This document shows, one piece after another, positions 53,516 through 62,127 of a DNA stretch of 64,000 nt. The stretch's first letter is position 1; each line of letters starts with the position of its first letter. The translations under genes were made by a program, and so were the position numbers. Source of the DNA: Actinomycetes bacterium (GTDB taxonomy: Bacteria; Actinomycetota; Actinomycetes; S36-B12; GCA-2699445). The DNA lies in contig JAHZLH010000048.1 of assembly GCA_022599915.1 (NCBI GenBank), positions 1 to 64,000 on the forward strand, in the 5' to 3' direction. A model generated the notes under the pieces. That model was not told the origin of the DNA, searched no databases, and worked only from the letters and a program-made list of their open reading frames with translations.

Positions 53516-53803
53516 ATGGACACCCTGACCGAAGAAGAGTTGGCCGTGGGGCTTTTTGAATTGCAGAACTGGAGCGGCGACTCGATGGCGTTGCGCCGCA
53601 GCGCGGAATGCCCCAGTTTTCCGGCCGCCATCACCGCAGTGGACCGGATCGCGGTCATTGCCGAGGAGATCGATCACCACCCGGATATTGATATTCGCTG
53701 GCGTACGTTGAGCTTCACCGTGAGCACCCACTCAGCGGGTGGTGTCACCGCGTTGGATCTCGAGTTGGCCCGGCGCATCGACGAGGTCATCGACAACCTC
53801 TGA
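53516..53803 (+). CDS. 4a-hydroxytetrahydrobiopterin dehydratase
   Basis: A 95-aa pterin-4a-carbinolamine dehydratase (PCD). The active-site pattern EEIDHHPDIDIRWRTLSFTV is clear, with the following STHSAGGVTALDLELARRID. The natural pterin in bacteria without aromatic amino acid hydroxylase is not known; some members assist molybdopterin or folate metabolism. No hydroxylase gene is adjacent. Confidence 0.92.
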   Translation: MDTLTEEELAVGLFELQNWSGDSMALRRSAECPSFPAAITAVDRIAVIAEEIDHHPDIDIRWRTLSFTVSTHSAGGVTALDLELARRIDEVIDNL

Positions 53804-53804
53804 G

Positions 53805-54452
53805 TCAGATCAACTCTGGATCCTCCTGTTGCATAGGCGAGCGCCAGTTGTAACGAAGCGAGACGAGGCGAATCGCCACCACCAGCACAAAAGCAGCAAT
53901 CCCGATGGGAATGATGGGCCAATCAAGGTAGAGCGCTAAAGCGACGATAGCTCCGCCAGCCAACGCGGCGAGAGCGTAGATCTCTCGGCGCAAAATGATG
54001 GGGATCTCGTTGGAGAGGACGTCCCGCAGCGCCCCTCCGCCGGTCGCCGCAAGTACCCCGATGAGTGGGGCCGCAATCGGAGTGACGCCATAGTGGTAGG
54101 CCTTGCTGGTACTGGCCACTGCGAATAACGCCAGCCCGAACGAATCCAAAACCAGCAGCCAAGTCAACGCCCGCTGCGAAGATGGCGAAAACAGCAATGG
54201 CACCATGGCGCCCAGAATGGCAATCAGGATGTAGCGCCAATCAGTCAACGATGCTGGTGGGATGTCACCGATCAAGAGATCCCGCATGATCCCGCCACCA
54301 ATCCCGGTGAGGGACCCGACTACCAAGACGCCAAAAAAATCCATCCCAGCCCGGCGCCCAGCCAATCCACCCGAGACAGCGAAGATGAAGACCCCGATCA
54401 AGTCCATAACGAGATACAGATCGTTGTAGACGACCGAGGGCAACATGCTCAT
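53805..54452 (-). CDS. TRIC/UPF0126 membrane protein
   Basis: A 215-aa membrane protein with seven predicted spans and two internal repeats, each marked by a glycine-rich loop: GGGIMRDLLIGDIPPASLTDWRY and GGGALRDVLSNEIPIILRREIYA. These define the UPF0126/prokaryotic TRIC cation channel family. It converges on the pterin dehydratase gene with a 1-bp gap and follows cydB by 94 bp. Confidence 0.92.
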   Translation of the reverse strand: MSMLPSVVYNDLYLVMDLIGVFIFAVSGGLAGRRAGMDFFGVLVVGSLTGIGGGIMRDLLIGDIPPASLTDWRYILIAILGAMVPLLFSPSSQRALTWLLVLDSFGLALFAVASTSKAYHYGVTPIAAPLIGVLAATGGGALRDVLSNEIPIILRREIYALAALAGGAIVALALYLDWPIIPIGIAAFVLVVAIRLVSLRYNWRSPMQQEDPELI

Positions 54453-54546
54453 GATGGTCGCAGTTGCTCGACGACGAAACGGCAGATTTATCTAACTTCC
54501 GACCTTTCGCCGGCAACTCAATGCCGCTGGCGCTGGTCGTTGGGAA

Positions 54547-55575
54547 CTAGTTGTCTGCGCCCACTGCCGTCGCGCCGGCTTCGGTGGGTGGAGCGGATAC
54601 CCGGCGGCGAAACACGTAGTAGTTCCAACCTTGATAGAGCAGTACCAGCGGGAACATGATCACGGCGACAACAGTCATGATGCCCAGCGCGTAATCGCCG
54701 GAGGCAGTGTCAACGATCGTCAACGAATAGGACGGGTCCAAACTCGACACCATCAGGTTTGGATAGAGCGAGGAAAAGATAGCCGCCGAAACCGAGCCGA
54801 TCGCGACCGCGCTTGCAGCGAAGGCCCATCCGTCCCGCTCCCGAGCGGTCATCATTGCGGCCGCTACCACTCCCAGCACCACCAGCGCCAGGAACCCGGT
54901 AGCGAGAGCCGACAAACTAGTCGTGACCAGGTAGGTAGCCACAACCCAACCGAGTCCCAGCACCAGTGACAGGCCACCAAAGATTCGGGCCAACCGATGT
55001 GACCGCAGTCTGATGTGATCGGTGGTCTTCAGCGCCAAGAAGGTGGACCCGTGCAGCAGACAGAGGGAGAGGAACAGAATGCCGGTCAGCAAGCCGTAGG
55101 GCGTGAACAAGTCCCAGAAGGTTCCCGCGTACTCCTCATCCGACCCGATCGGCAACCCAGCCAGCAGATCACCGAGCCCAAGGCCGAGCAGCAGCGGAAT
55201 GAACGCACTGCTAATCACCAGGCCCCAGCTCCAGGAACTACGCCAGCGCTGCGTCTTGCCCTTACTTCGAAACTCGAATGCGGTGCCGCGCACGATTAGC
55301 GCAACCAGAATGACCACTAGCGCCAAATATAACGAAGAAAACATGGTCGCGTACCAGCCCGGGAAGGCCGCAAACATGCCAGCACCACCAACGACCAGCC
55401 AAACCTCGTTGCCGTCCCAGAACGGTCCAATCGTGTTGATCGCTACTCGGCGTTCGGTGTCATTCCGCCCAACAAATTGATGGAGCACCCCAACACCAAA
55501 ATCGAAACCTTCGAGCACGAAGAAACCAGTCCACAGCACCGCGATAATCGCGAACCAGATGACTGGTAGGTCCAC
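54547..55575 (-). CDS. cydB: Cytochrome bd oxidase subunit II
   Basis: The 342-aa protein is a CydB subunit: WFAIIAVLWTGFFVLEGFDFGVGVLHQFVGR at the N-terminus, FWDGNEVWLVVGGAGMFAAFPGWYAT and about eight spans. With CydA it forms the high-affinity quinol oxidase used at low oxygen. GTG start with GAGGGAG upstream, 10 nt after cydA. cydDC assembly genes are not in the window. Confidence 0.95.
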   Translation of the reverse strand: MDLPVIWFAIIAVLWTGFFVLEGFDFGVGVLHQFVGRNDTERRVAINTIGPFWDGNEVWLVVGGAGMFAAFPGWYATMFSSLYLALVVILVALIVRGTAFEFRSKGKTQRWRSSWSWGLVISSAFIPLLLGLGLGDLLAGLPIGSDEEYAGTFWDLFTPYGLLTGILFLSLCLLHGSTFLALKTTDHIRLRSHRLARIFGGLSLVLGLGWVVATYLVTTSLSALATGFLALVVLGVVAAAMMTARERDGWAFAASAVAIGSVSAAIFSSLYPNLMVSSLDPSYSLTIVDTASGDYALGIMTVVAVIMFPLVLLYQGWNYYVFRRRVSAPPTEAGATAVGADN

Positions 55576-55585
55576 AACTGCTCCC

Positions 55586-56983
55586 TCAGTAGGTCAGGGT
55601 CGGGATGGGCTCTTCTGCTTCTTCTTGATCTTCCGGCACTTCCTCCGGCAGTTCTGATCGGGCGGCGCGACTCATGAGAACTGCCCACACCGTACCGACG
55701 ATGATGAAGACTGTGATGAAGACGACCAACGAGATGATGATCTCAGTGGAACTCACAGAAGTAGAGACGCCGTCTTCCGTCAGCATCAAGCCCTGCACCA
55801 CCCATGGTTGTCGACCGTTCTCGGTCAACAACCAGCCGGCGATATTCATGATGTAGGGAGCGACAATCGCGATCGGCGCGATGCGCAAGAACCACTTCGA
55901 TTCCAGCAACTTGCCACGACGCCACAACCACAACCCCCACAGCCCCATCAGCATGACCAAGGTCGCGGTGTAGGCCATCAGACGCATAGACCAGTACTGC
56001 ACAAAGACGTTGGGAATGTAGTAACCCGGCCCGTACTCCTGCTCATATTGCGCCTGTAACTCGTTGAGTCCGATGACTTGACCGTCTAAGGAGTTCGTCG
56101 CGAGGAATGACAGCAGGTAAGGAATCTGAATGATCTTCTGTGGGTTCTGATCGTTGTTCCCACCTCCGATTTGGAAAGCGCTGAACGAGCATGGCTGGCA
56201 GGTCTCCCACTGCGCTTCCGCGGCCGCAATCTTCATGGGCTGATAGGTCGCTTCTTGCACACCCAGTTCACTGCCCACTCCCATGGCCAAAATGATCGAT
56301 GGGAATAGCACGGCCAGCGAGACCTTGGCACTGCGCTGGAAGATCTGACCGTCGCCCCGCTTGCGGATCTGCCAGGCCGAGATTCCCAGCATCATGACTG
56401 ATGCGGTCACCGCAGCCGCCAACAACACGTGGGCATAGGACCAAAGGAAGACTGGATTCGAAAAGACCGCACCGATGTCATTCAGTTCGGGTCGACCAGT
56501 ATCAGCATTCGTGGCATAGCCCACCGGATTTTGCATCCAAGAGTTGGCGGCCATGATGAACATTGCACTGAGCGACGCCCCCAGAGCTACCAACCAAATA
56601 CAGGCTAGGTGAACTTTCTTGGGCAGCCTGCCCCAGCCGAAGAGCCACAGCCCGAGGAAGGTGGATTCCAAGAAGAAGGCGGCCAGGCCTTCCATCGCCA
56701 ACGGCGCTCCGAAGACATCACCGACGAATCGAGAATATGCCGACCAGTTCATTCCGAACTGAAACTCCTGAATCAAGCCGGTCACTACACCTACGGCAAT
56801 GTTGATGAGCAGGAGATGACCGAAGAATCGAGTCAGCCGACGGTAGTCTTCATTGCCGCTGCGATGCCATTTGGTTTGCAGGATCGCCACCAAGAAAGCC
56901 ATGCCGATCGTGAGTGGCACAAAAATGAAGTGGTAAATGGATGTGACCGCGAACTGAAGCCGGGCTAAATCAACATTTCCCAC
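55586..56983 (-). CDS. cydA: Cytochrome bd oxidase subunit I
   Basis: The 465-aa protein contains the N-terminal VDLARLQFAVTSIYHFIFVPLTIGM with heme-ligand His, the quinol-loop region with GWLLTENGRQPWVVQG, and about nine spans. The true start is GTG 56983: TAGAGT lies 7 nt upstream, and the longer frame to 57133 has an Arg-rich extension that no CydA has. Confidence 0.95.
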   Translation of the reverse strand: MGNVDLARLQFAVTSIYHFIFVPLTIGMAFLVAILQTKWHRSGNEDYRRLTRFFGHLLLINIAVGVVTGLIQEFQFGMNWSAYSRFVGDVFGAPLAMEGLAAFFLESTFLGLWLFGWGRLPKKVHLACIWLVALGASLSAMFIMAANSWMQNPVGYATNADTGRPELNDIGAVFSNPVFLWSYAHVLLAAAVTASVMMLGISAWQIRKRGDGQIFQRSAKVSLAVLFPSIILAMGVGSELGVQEATYQPMKIAAAEAQWETCQPCSFSAFQIGGGNNDQNPQKIIQIPYLLSFLATNSLDGQVIGLNELQAQYEQEYGPGYYIPNVFVQYWSMRLMAYTATLVMLMGLWGLWLWRRGKLLESKWFLRIAPIAIVAPYIMNIAGWLLTENGRQPWVVQGLMLTEDGVSTSVSSTEIIISLVVFITVFIIVGTVWAVLMSRAARSELPEEVPEDQEEAEEPIPTLTY

Positions 56984-56990
56984 GACCGTA

Positions 56991-56996
56991 ACTCTA
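56991..56996 (-). promoter_or_regulatory. -10 box of cydA
   Basis: TAGAGT on the minus strand, 7 nt before the GTG at 56983; leaderless arrangement. Confidence 0.6.
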
Positions 56997-57023
56997 GTCT
57001 CACGGTCTCGGCAACGCCGCCCA

Positions 57024-57078
57024 TGCACAAGTTTTCGCCGCAAGTGCCCAACTTTGCGGTGCCGGTGCACAACTTTTC
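57024..57078. repeat. Three 13-bp iterons at exact 21-bp spacing
   Basis: TGCACAAGTTTTC (57024-57036), TGCCCAACTTTGC (57045-57057) and TGCACAACTTTTC (57066-57078) lie in the same direction with starts 21 bp apart, two helical turns. They are 28 bp upstream of the cydA -10 box and 72 bp upstream of the acyl-CoA dehydrogenase -10 box. A regulator that binds side by side on one DNA face is suggested. Confidence 0.6.
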
Positions 57079-57149
57079 TTCTGATTCGGTAGCCGAATCC
57101 GCCATCTCGACTGACAGCGCGCGAGATCGGCAACCCGAAAACCAGCGAG

Positions 57150-57155
57150 TAGGCT
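57150..57155 (+). promoter_or_regulatory. -10 box of the acyl-CoA dehydrogenase gene
   Basis: TAGGCT, 27 nt before the GTG at 57183; the leader carries the ribosome site AAGGGAG. Confidence 0.45.
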
Positions 57156-57182
57156 CATTACAGCAACGGGCAAGGGAGAACT

Positions 57183-58397
57183 GTGGACTTTGCACCTACT
57201 GAGAGAGCGCGCGATTACACGCAAAGAGTTGCGGCGTTTATCTCCGCCGAACTCCGGCCAGTCGAACCGGAGTACCACCAACTGCTGCAGAGCGACCAAC
57301 CCGCAGCCCTCAGGCTGGTGGATCAGTTGAAGGAATCCGCCAAAGGCGCCGGACTGTGGAACTTGTTTCTGCCTGATGGTCGTTTCGGCGCCGGACTGAG
57401 CAATGCCGACTATGCGCCGGTAGCGGAGATGACTGGCCGAGCAATGCCGCTAGCGCCAGAGGTTTTCAACTGCAATGCCCCCGACACCGGCAACGCCGAA
57501 GTACTGGTTGCGTACGGCAGCGAAGCGCAGCAAGAGCGCTGGTTGACGCCACTGCTGGCAGGGACCATTCGTTCCGCTTTCTGCATGACTGAACCTGACG
57601 TAGCTTCCTCGGACGCCAGCAACATGGCGGCAACGGCGATTGTGACTGGTGACGAAGTCGTAGTGAACGGCACCAAATGGTGGAGTACCGGTATTGGCCA
57701 CCCAAACTGCGACTTCCTGATCGTCATGGCGCTGACTGATCCGCAAGCTCATAAATATCAGCGTCACTCCATGGTCCTAGTGCCCCGCGATACTCCCGGG
57801 GTCGAGGTCGTCCGGCTGCTACCAGTATTCGGTCTTTACGACGAGCCCTACGGCCATGGTGAAGTCCGATTCACCGATGTCCGACTGCCCGCCGACAGCA
57901 TCATTGCGGGCCCGGGCCGCGGCTTCGAAATCGCACAGGGTCGGCTTGGTCCCGGCCGAGTGCATCACTGCATGCGCCTGATTGGTTTGGCAGAACAGGC
58001 ACTGCAGCTGGCCTGCGAACGGTCGATGTCGCGAACCGCATTCGGAAAGCCATTGGCAAACCTGGGCGGTAATCGGGAGCGAATCGCGGAGGCGCGGCTG
58101 GCGATTGACCAGGCACGACTTCTGGTACTGCGAACCGCATGGCTGCTGGACCAGCACGGTATCGCTGGTGCTCGCTATGAGGTTTCAGCAATCAAGGCAG
58201 TCGTACCCCGGATGGCTGCTGATGTCATCGACATGGCCATCCAACTACACGGCGGAGCTGGCTTGAGCGACGACTTCCCACTAGCGGCCGGCTACGCGGC
58301 AGCGCGAGCCCTGCGACTAGCCGATGGTCCCGATGAGGTTCACCTAGGCATGGTGGCTCGTGAGGAGCTCAACAAATACCGGCCGGCAGCAACGTGA
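57183..58397 (+). CDS. Acyl-CoA dehydrogenase
   Basis: A 404-aa flavin acyl-CoA dehydrogenase with FCMTEPDVASSDASNMAATA, TKWWSTGIGHPNCDFL, CERSMSRTAFGKPL and the C-terminal QLHGGAGLSDDFPLAAGYAAARALRLADGPDEVH. The type is close to the ACAD10/11-like class, which acts on hydroxyl or branched acyl groups and is usually paired with a kinase-like protein; such a gene follows here with an overlapping start codon (GTGA). Substrate unknown. Confidence 0.92.
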   Translation: MDFAPTERARDYTQRVAAFISAELRPVEPEYHQLLQSDQPAALRLVDQLKESAKGAGLWNLFLPDGRFGAGLSNADYAPVAEMTGRAMPLAPEVFNCNAPDTGNAEVLVAYGSEAQQERWLTPLLAGTIRSAFCMTEPDVASSDASNMAATAIVTGDEVVVNGTKWWSTGIGHPNCDFLIVMALTDPQAHKYQRHSMVLVPRDTPGVEVVRLLPVFGLYDEPYGHGEVRFTDVRLPADSIIAGPGRGFEIAQGRLGPGRVHHCMRLIGLAEQALQLACERSMSRTAFGKPLANLGGNRERIAEARLAIDQARLLVLRTAWLLDQHGIAGARYEVSAIKAVVPRMAADVIDMAIQLHGGAGLSDDFPLAAGYAAARALRLADGPDEVHLGMVAREELNKYRPAAT

Positions 58398-59461
58398 TAC
58401 CTGCCAGCAAGAACGACCCAACGAAAGCAGTCCGCGCCGAGGATGCGTTCGATGTCGCCGCAGCCCACGTTTGGCTGCGTAATCAACTGCCAGACCTTTC
58501 CGGGCCACCACCGACTGTTACGCAATTCCCCGGTGGCGCGTCGAATCTCACTTACCTACTCAATTATGGGAATCGAAACCTGATCTTGCGTCGGCCACCT
58601 GTCGGCACCAAGGCCCGCTCTGCGCACGACATGGTTCGCGAATTCACTATTCAGCAGCGGTTGCGGCCGGCTTTCCCGCAGGTCCCGCAGATGTTGGCGT
58701 TGTGCACTGACTCCGAGATCGTTGGCAGTGATTTCTACGTCATGGAACGCGTACCTGGCATCATCTTGCGGCGCGACCCGCCGGCTGACGTGGAGTTGGC
58801 GCCCACGGCCACCCGAAGGCTGAGCGAACAGACCGTGGACACCCTGGTGCGTCTCCACCAAGTCGATGTGGATTCGGCTGGTCTTGCAGAACTGGGCAAA
58901 GGCCCCGGCTATGTTGCCCGGCAAATCGCTGGCTGGTCGGGTCGGTATCGGACGGCGCGTACCGACAACGTGCCAGATTTCGAGACAGTCATGACTTGGT
59001 TAGACCGAAACCAGCCAGCCGATATGGGTGCCTGTCTAATTCACGGTGACTACCGGCTTGACAACTTAGTCCTCGACAGCACTTCGCTCGACATTGTCGC
59101 GCTGCTGGATTGGGAGTTGGCCACGGTCGGGGATCCGATGATGGACCTGGGCAACACGATGGCCTACTGGGTGCAGGCCGACGACGATGCCGGGATGCAA
59201 CTAGCTCGTCGCCAGCCCAGCAATCTACCCGGAATGCTGACCAGATCTGAGTTCGTTGACCGCTACTGCAACGCCATGGGCTTGTCACCCGACCGGTGGG
59301 TTTTCTACGAGATCTACGGACTGTTTCGACTTGCTGTCATCGTGCAACAGATTTACTACCGCTACCACCTAGGCCAGACCAGTAATCCAATGTTCGCCGA
59401 GTTCTGGCGACTGTGCGACTACTTGGAACAACGTTGTCGCGGTCTGCTGCCCGGAAGCTAG
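58394..59461 (+). CDS. Aminoglycoside phosphotransferase-like (ACAD10/11-type) kinase
   Basis: A 355-aa phosphotransferase-family protein: VTQFPGGASNLTYLL (glycine-rich ATP loop), NRNLILRRPP (Lys/Arg-rich), LIHGDYRLDNLVLDS (catalytic HGDYxxxN) and ALLDWELATVGDPMMDLGN (metal-binding DxD-like). In human ACAD10/11 this domain phosphorylates a hydroxyl group on acyl-CoA before the dehydrogenase acts. The overlap with the preceding ACAD gene supports the same two-step job. Resistance to aminoglycosides is not suggested. Confidence 0.88.
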   Translation: MIPASKNDPTKAVRAEDAFDVAAAHVWLRNQLPDLSGPPPTVTQFPGGASNLTYLLNYGNRNLILRRPPVGTKARSAHDMVREFTIQQRLRPAFPQVPQMLALCTDSEIVGSDFYVMERVPGIILRRDPPADVELAPTATRRLSEQTVDTLVRLHQVDVDSAGLAELGKGPGYVARQIAGWSGRYRTARTDNVPDFETVMTWLDRNQPADMGACLIHGDYRLDNLVLDSTSLDIVALLDWELATVGDPMMDLGNTMAYWVQADDDAGMQLARRQPSNLPGMLTRSEFVDRYCNAMGLSPDRWVFYEIYGLFRLAVIVQQIYYRYHLGQTSNPMFAEFWRLCDYLEQRCRGLLPGS

Positions 59462-59630
59462 CAACTACCAGCTGGACTGTGGCTACCCGGCGCATATCGG
59501 TGCATTACCCGCGCACCGATCGACGAATCCCGGCATGCTGGAGGCATGTTCGTACCCACCCGACGCCAGACCTCACCAGGGTCTCGGCTGCATTCCTATG
59601 CCCGAGGAGTGTTTGTGACTGGGCCGCGTC
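59462..59630. other. Region before the DUF202 pair
   Basis: About 170 bp of intergenic sequence between the phosphotransferase and the first DUF202 gene. A GAGGAG ribosome site (59604-59609) precedes an 8-codon GTG frame ending at 59641, overlapping the DUF202 ATG; I consider the mini-frame chance. No clear promoter or terminator. Confidence 0.35.
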
Positions 59631-59996
59631 ATGCCGGATAGCCCAAACCAGGTGGAAGAGGTCGAACCGGACTACCGGTTCACTTTGGCAAACGAGCGCA
59701 CCTACTTATCTTGGATTCGCACCTCGCTAGCTCTCATCGCTGGCGGTGTTGCGCTGGCAGCCCTGCAAACTCTGCTGCCTCCGGAACTACGTCTGATTCG
59801 CGAGATCGGCATCCTCGCCACCATTCTCGGCGGCATCCTGCCAATCATCTCGCTCCAGCACTGGCGAAAAGTCCAACAAGCGATGCGTCGGGGTGAACCG
59901 CTTCCGGTGCAACGAGCCGCCATCGTGGTAGCGATCGGGTTGGTAGCGCTAGCTGCCGGTCTGTCACTCGTCATCCTGCAGTCCCTACCTGAGTGA
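59631..59996 (+). CDS. DUF202 (YidH-like) membrane protein
   Basis: A 121-aa protein with three spans and the DUF202 signature LANERTYLSWIRTSLALIAGGVAL. Family members are small inner-membrane proteins without known role. It is followed 6 nt later by a second DUF202-like gene. Confidence 0.9.
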   Translation: MPDSPNQVEEVEPDYRFTLANERTYLSWIRTSLALIAGGVALAALQTLLPPELRLIREIGILATILGGILPIISLQHWRKVQQAMRRGEPLPVQRAAIVVAIGLVALAAGLSLVILQSLPE

Positions 59997-60002
59997 CCGG
60001 CC

Positions 60003-60287
60003 ATGAGTTCTGCTGCCCCCGAGAGTCAACCCGATCGGACCCGACTGTCCTGGCGACGGACTCTCATCCTGCTCATCACCGTGGCTGGCATTGGCTCGTA
60101 CCACATGATCGCCCAGGGCAACATTGTCGAAGCGACACTGGCCGCGCTCTTGTGTCTGGCCTGTGCCATTCCGATCTACCGACGGCAGTTGGTCTTGCGT
60201 AAGTCGAATCGGGTGGCCACCTGGGAACCGGTAGCGCTGTCCCTAGGTGTCTTGCTATTGGCCGCTGCTGCCGCGTTCTTCGGCTAG
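60003..60287 (+). CDS. DUF202-like small membrane protein
   Basis: A 94-aa protein with three spans, starting PDRTRLSWRRTLILLITVAGI, which is the DUF202-type start with RTRLSWRRT in place of ERTYLSWIRT. It forms a pair with the previous gene, as often found for YidH/YidG. Stop codon overlaps the end of the convergent patatin gene. Confidence 0.85.
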   Translation: MSSAAPESQPDRTRLSWRRTLILLITVAGIGSYHMIAQGNIVEATLAALLCLACAIPIYRRQLVLRKSNRVATWEPVALSLGVLLLAAAAAFFG

Positions 60288-61726
60288 CTTTCGTCAGCTT
60301 CATCGGCAGCAGAGCTACCGGCGCCATTGCCAGCCGTGGTTGTGGCGACCGACTTGGCCTTTTCCACAACTGCCTTCCCCGCATCCACCACGGTGTCAAC
60401 GGGCTTGCGTGCTTCTGGGACCTCGTCTTCGGCGACGTCATCGGCGGCGAGAGCACTCGCTGCTTCGGTAGCCACCGCTCCGTCCGACGTCGACTTCCCC
60501 TGCTCAGCTGATTCCGCGGATTCAGGTTGGGCAGCACTAGTACCTGTGGCTCCGCTGGCAACCGACTTGGCGGCGCCAACAATAGTCTTCCCGGCTCCCG
60601 CAACTATGCTGCCGGGCTTGTAGCCGCCCGATTCCTCGCTCCCGGTGGAGCTGGCTGCTTCCGTCGCCTCCTTCGCAGCTTCCTTCTCCGCCTTCTCCGC
60701 CTCCTTCGCAGCTTCCTTCTCCGCCTTCTCCACCTCCTTGGCAGCTTCCTTCTCCGCCTTCTCTGCCTCCTTGGCGGCCTTCTCCGCCTCCTTGGCCGCT
60801 TCAGCCACCGCCGCCTCGGCCTCCTTCTCGGCCTTCACCGCGTTAGCAGTCTCCAACGTCAGATCGAGCGGGATGGACCCGTATTGTCCCGGGCCATCGA
60901 TCGTGAGATCAGCCAGCCACTCTCGGCAAATCTGCTCTGTCTTCATAATTAGTTCTGCGGATTTTGCGAAGCTATCTGGGCGAATGCCCACTGGCCACGG
61001 ACCCGGCATGTAGATGACAGTGTGCTCTCCGGCGGCCGCCAGTCCCCATCTGACTTGCGCCGACGTCATGATGGCGATCGTACGAGTCATCCGCGAGACA
61101 AAACTGTCGTCTTTTTCGGGGGCAAGCACACTAAAGCCACAATCCAAAACCACGATGGTCTTCGCCCCTTGGGCCACTGCTTCAGAGATCGGCACGTTCT
61201 CGACCAGCCCTCCGTCTACCAGCCGTCGGCCGTCACGTTCCACCTCGGGAAAGACACCCGGAATCGCCGCACTCGCGAGCAGAGCTGGAATCAACTCCCC
61301 TTCACTAATCGGAACCGATTCGGCGGTGTCAAAATCCGTCGTCATAGCGGTATGTGGCACTCGCAACTGCGAAAAGTCCCGCGCGGACACTGCCTGCTCC
61401 AGGAAGTTCTGCAGACCCTCGTTGGAAACAACCGTGCTCTTACCTGCGGCAAGGGCGACCGCTGATTTCAGCACCCCACCAAAAATATGTTCGCGGGTCA
61501 CGTTCGCCCATAGGTGGGTCAACCGCTCCGGCGCTTCTTCCGGGTTCTCCGCTAACGCGGCTCCGTTCAACGAACCGACTGAAGTCCCCACCACCAAGTC
61601 AGGGCGCAGATCGGAATCCGCCAGCGCCCGCAGCATCCCGACCTGAACCGACCCATACGATGCTCCCCCCGCGAGCACATATCCGACCGGACGCTTTACT
61701 GCCCCAGCAATTCGGTAGGCGACCAT
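60284..61726 (-). CDS. Patatin-like phospholipase with 11-residue helical repeats
   Basis: The 480-aa protein has a patatin domain (residues ~13-280): oxyanion loop GGASYG, nucleophile Ser49 in GTSVGS, and catalytic Asp171 in DGGLVENVP. From about residue 300 the chain is Lys/Glu/Ala-rich with a clear 11-residue period (AEKAEKEAAKE), like lipid-binding amphipathic repeats of synuclein or LEA proteins; the last ~110 residues are Ser/Ala/Glu-rich and disordered. A second Lys-x4-Ala tail region ends the protein. ATG 61726 has AGAGGAG 5 nt upstream. The repeats may attach the enzyme to lipid surfaces (inference). Confidence 0.85.
   Translation of the reverse strand: MVAYRIAGAVKRPVGYVLAGGASYGSVQVGMLRALADSDLRPDLVVGTSVGSLNGAALAENPEEAPERLTHLWANVTREHIFGGVLKSAVALAAGKSTVVSNEGLQNFLEQAVSARDFSQLRVPHTAMTTDFDTAESVPISEGELIPALLASAAIPGVFPEVERDGRRLVDGGLVENVPISEAVAQGAKTIVVLDCGFSVLAPEKDDSFVSRMTRTIAIMTSAQVRWGLAAAGEHTVIYMPGPWPVGIRPDSFAKSAELIMKTEQICREWLADLTIDGPGQYGSIPLDLTLETANAVKAEKEAEAAVAEAAKEAEKAAKEAEKAEKEAAKEVEKAEKEAAKEAEKAEKEAAKEATEAASSTGSEESGGYKPGSIVAGAGKTIVGAAKSVASGATGTSAAQPESAESAEQGKSTSDGAVATEAASALAADDVAEDEVPEARKPVDTVVDAGKAVVEKAKSVATTTAGNGAGSSAADEADES
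60668..60766. repeat. Three 33-bp tandem repeats in the patatin gene
   Basis: Units at 60668-60700, 60701-60733 and 60734-60766 each encode 11 residues of the Lys/Glu/Ala tail; a fourth partial unit follows. Few differences separate the units, so the array may be recent or kept even by selection. Confidence 0.85.
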
Positions 61727-62127
61727 CAACACTCCTCTGTTCAGCGGCGTCCCCTAATCTGGCACAAACGCGGGGGCTAGGCATGCTGTCGAGGCCATTG
61801 CCGCAGGGGTGCCACATCTTTCGCTGAATCAATCGCCGCCACATACCCCAGCGGCCGATCTAGCGAACTCGCCGCGGCGATTCGGGCTGCGTCATGTCTG
61901 GCTTGGCAACCAGACATTTTGAAACAAAGTCCATTCAAATCAGGTCAAACCGTGACAAACCGTCAATAAGGACATTTGGGGGGTACACCGAACGTATGAG
62001 AGGTATGTCATGGGAATGCCGCAGTTTTGTCTCAGAAAACCAGATACCTTTTTAATGAGGAGCCAGACTCCTTAATGACTTTGCCCGAGACGTAACAAGA
62101 ACCGTCAGCGATTCCCAAGGGGAACTA
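61727..62127. other. Divergent intergenic region, AT-richer than its surroundings
   Basis: 400 bp between the divergent patatin and M15-like genes. It contains a strong palindrome (next entry), GACAT/ATGTC inverted repeats near 61971 and 62005, and an AT-rich stretch 62035-62075 that could contain the promoter of the right-hand gene. No gene is supported. Confidence 0.5.
61894..61917. promoter_or_regulatory. Perfect 8-bp inverted repeat (operator or attenuator)
   Basis: ATGTCTGG and CCAGACAT surround CTTGGCAA and are followed by TTT. It is a terminator-like hairpin, but both neighbouring genes point away from it, so a regulator-binding site or the end of an unseen small RNA is more likely. 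Confidence 0.45.

Noticed and set aside
56984-57133. N-terminal extension of CydA
   Set aside because: CydA proteins start with the membrane part; the extension is Arg-rich and contains the iterons and -10 box.
59615-59641. 8-codon leader peptide overlapping the DUF202 start
   Set aside because: Has a ribosome-like GAGGAG, but so short a frame is expected by chance and no attenuator structure is seen.
60327-61013. Plus-strand Ser/Phe/Leu-rich frames across the patatin tail
   Set aside because: Complement of Lys/Glu/Ala repeats; no start signal.
61920-62127. c-di-AMP (ydaO) riboswitch before the M15-like gene
   Set aside because: The GGGGGG and CCGTCAGC strings recall parts of the consensus, but their order and the other conserved elements do not fit.
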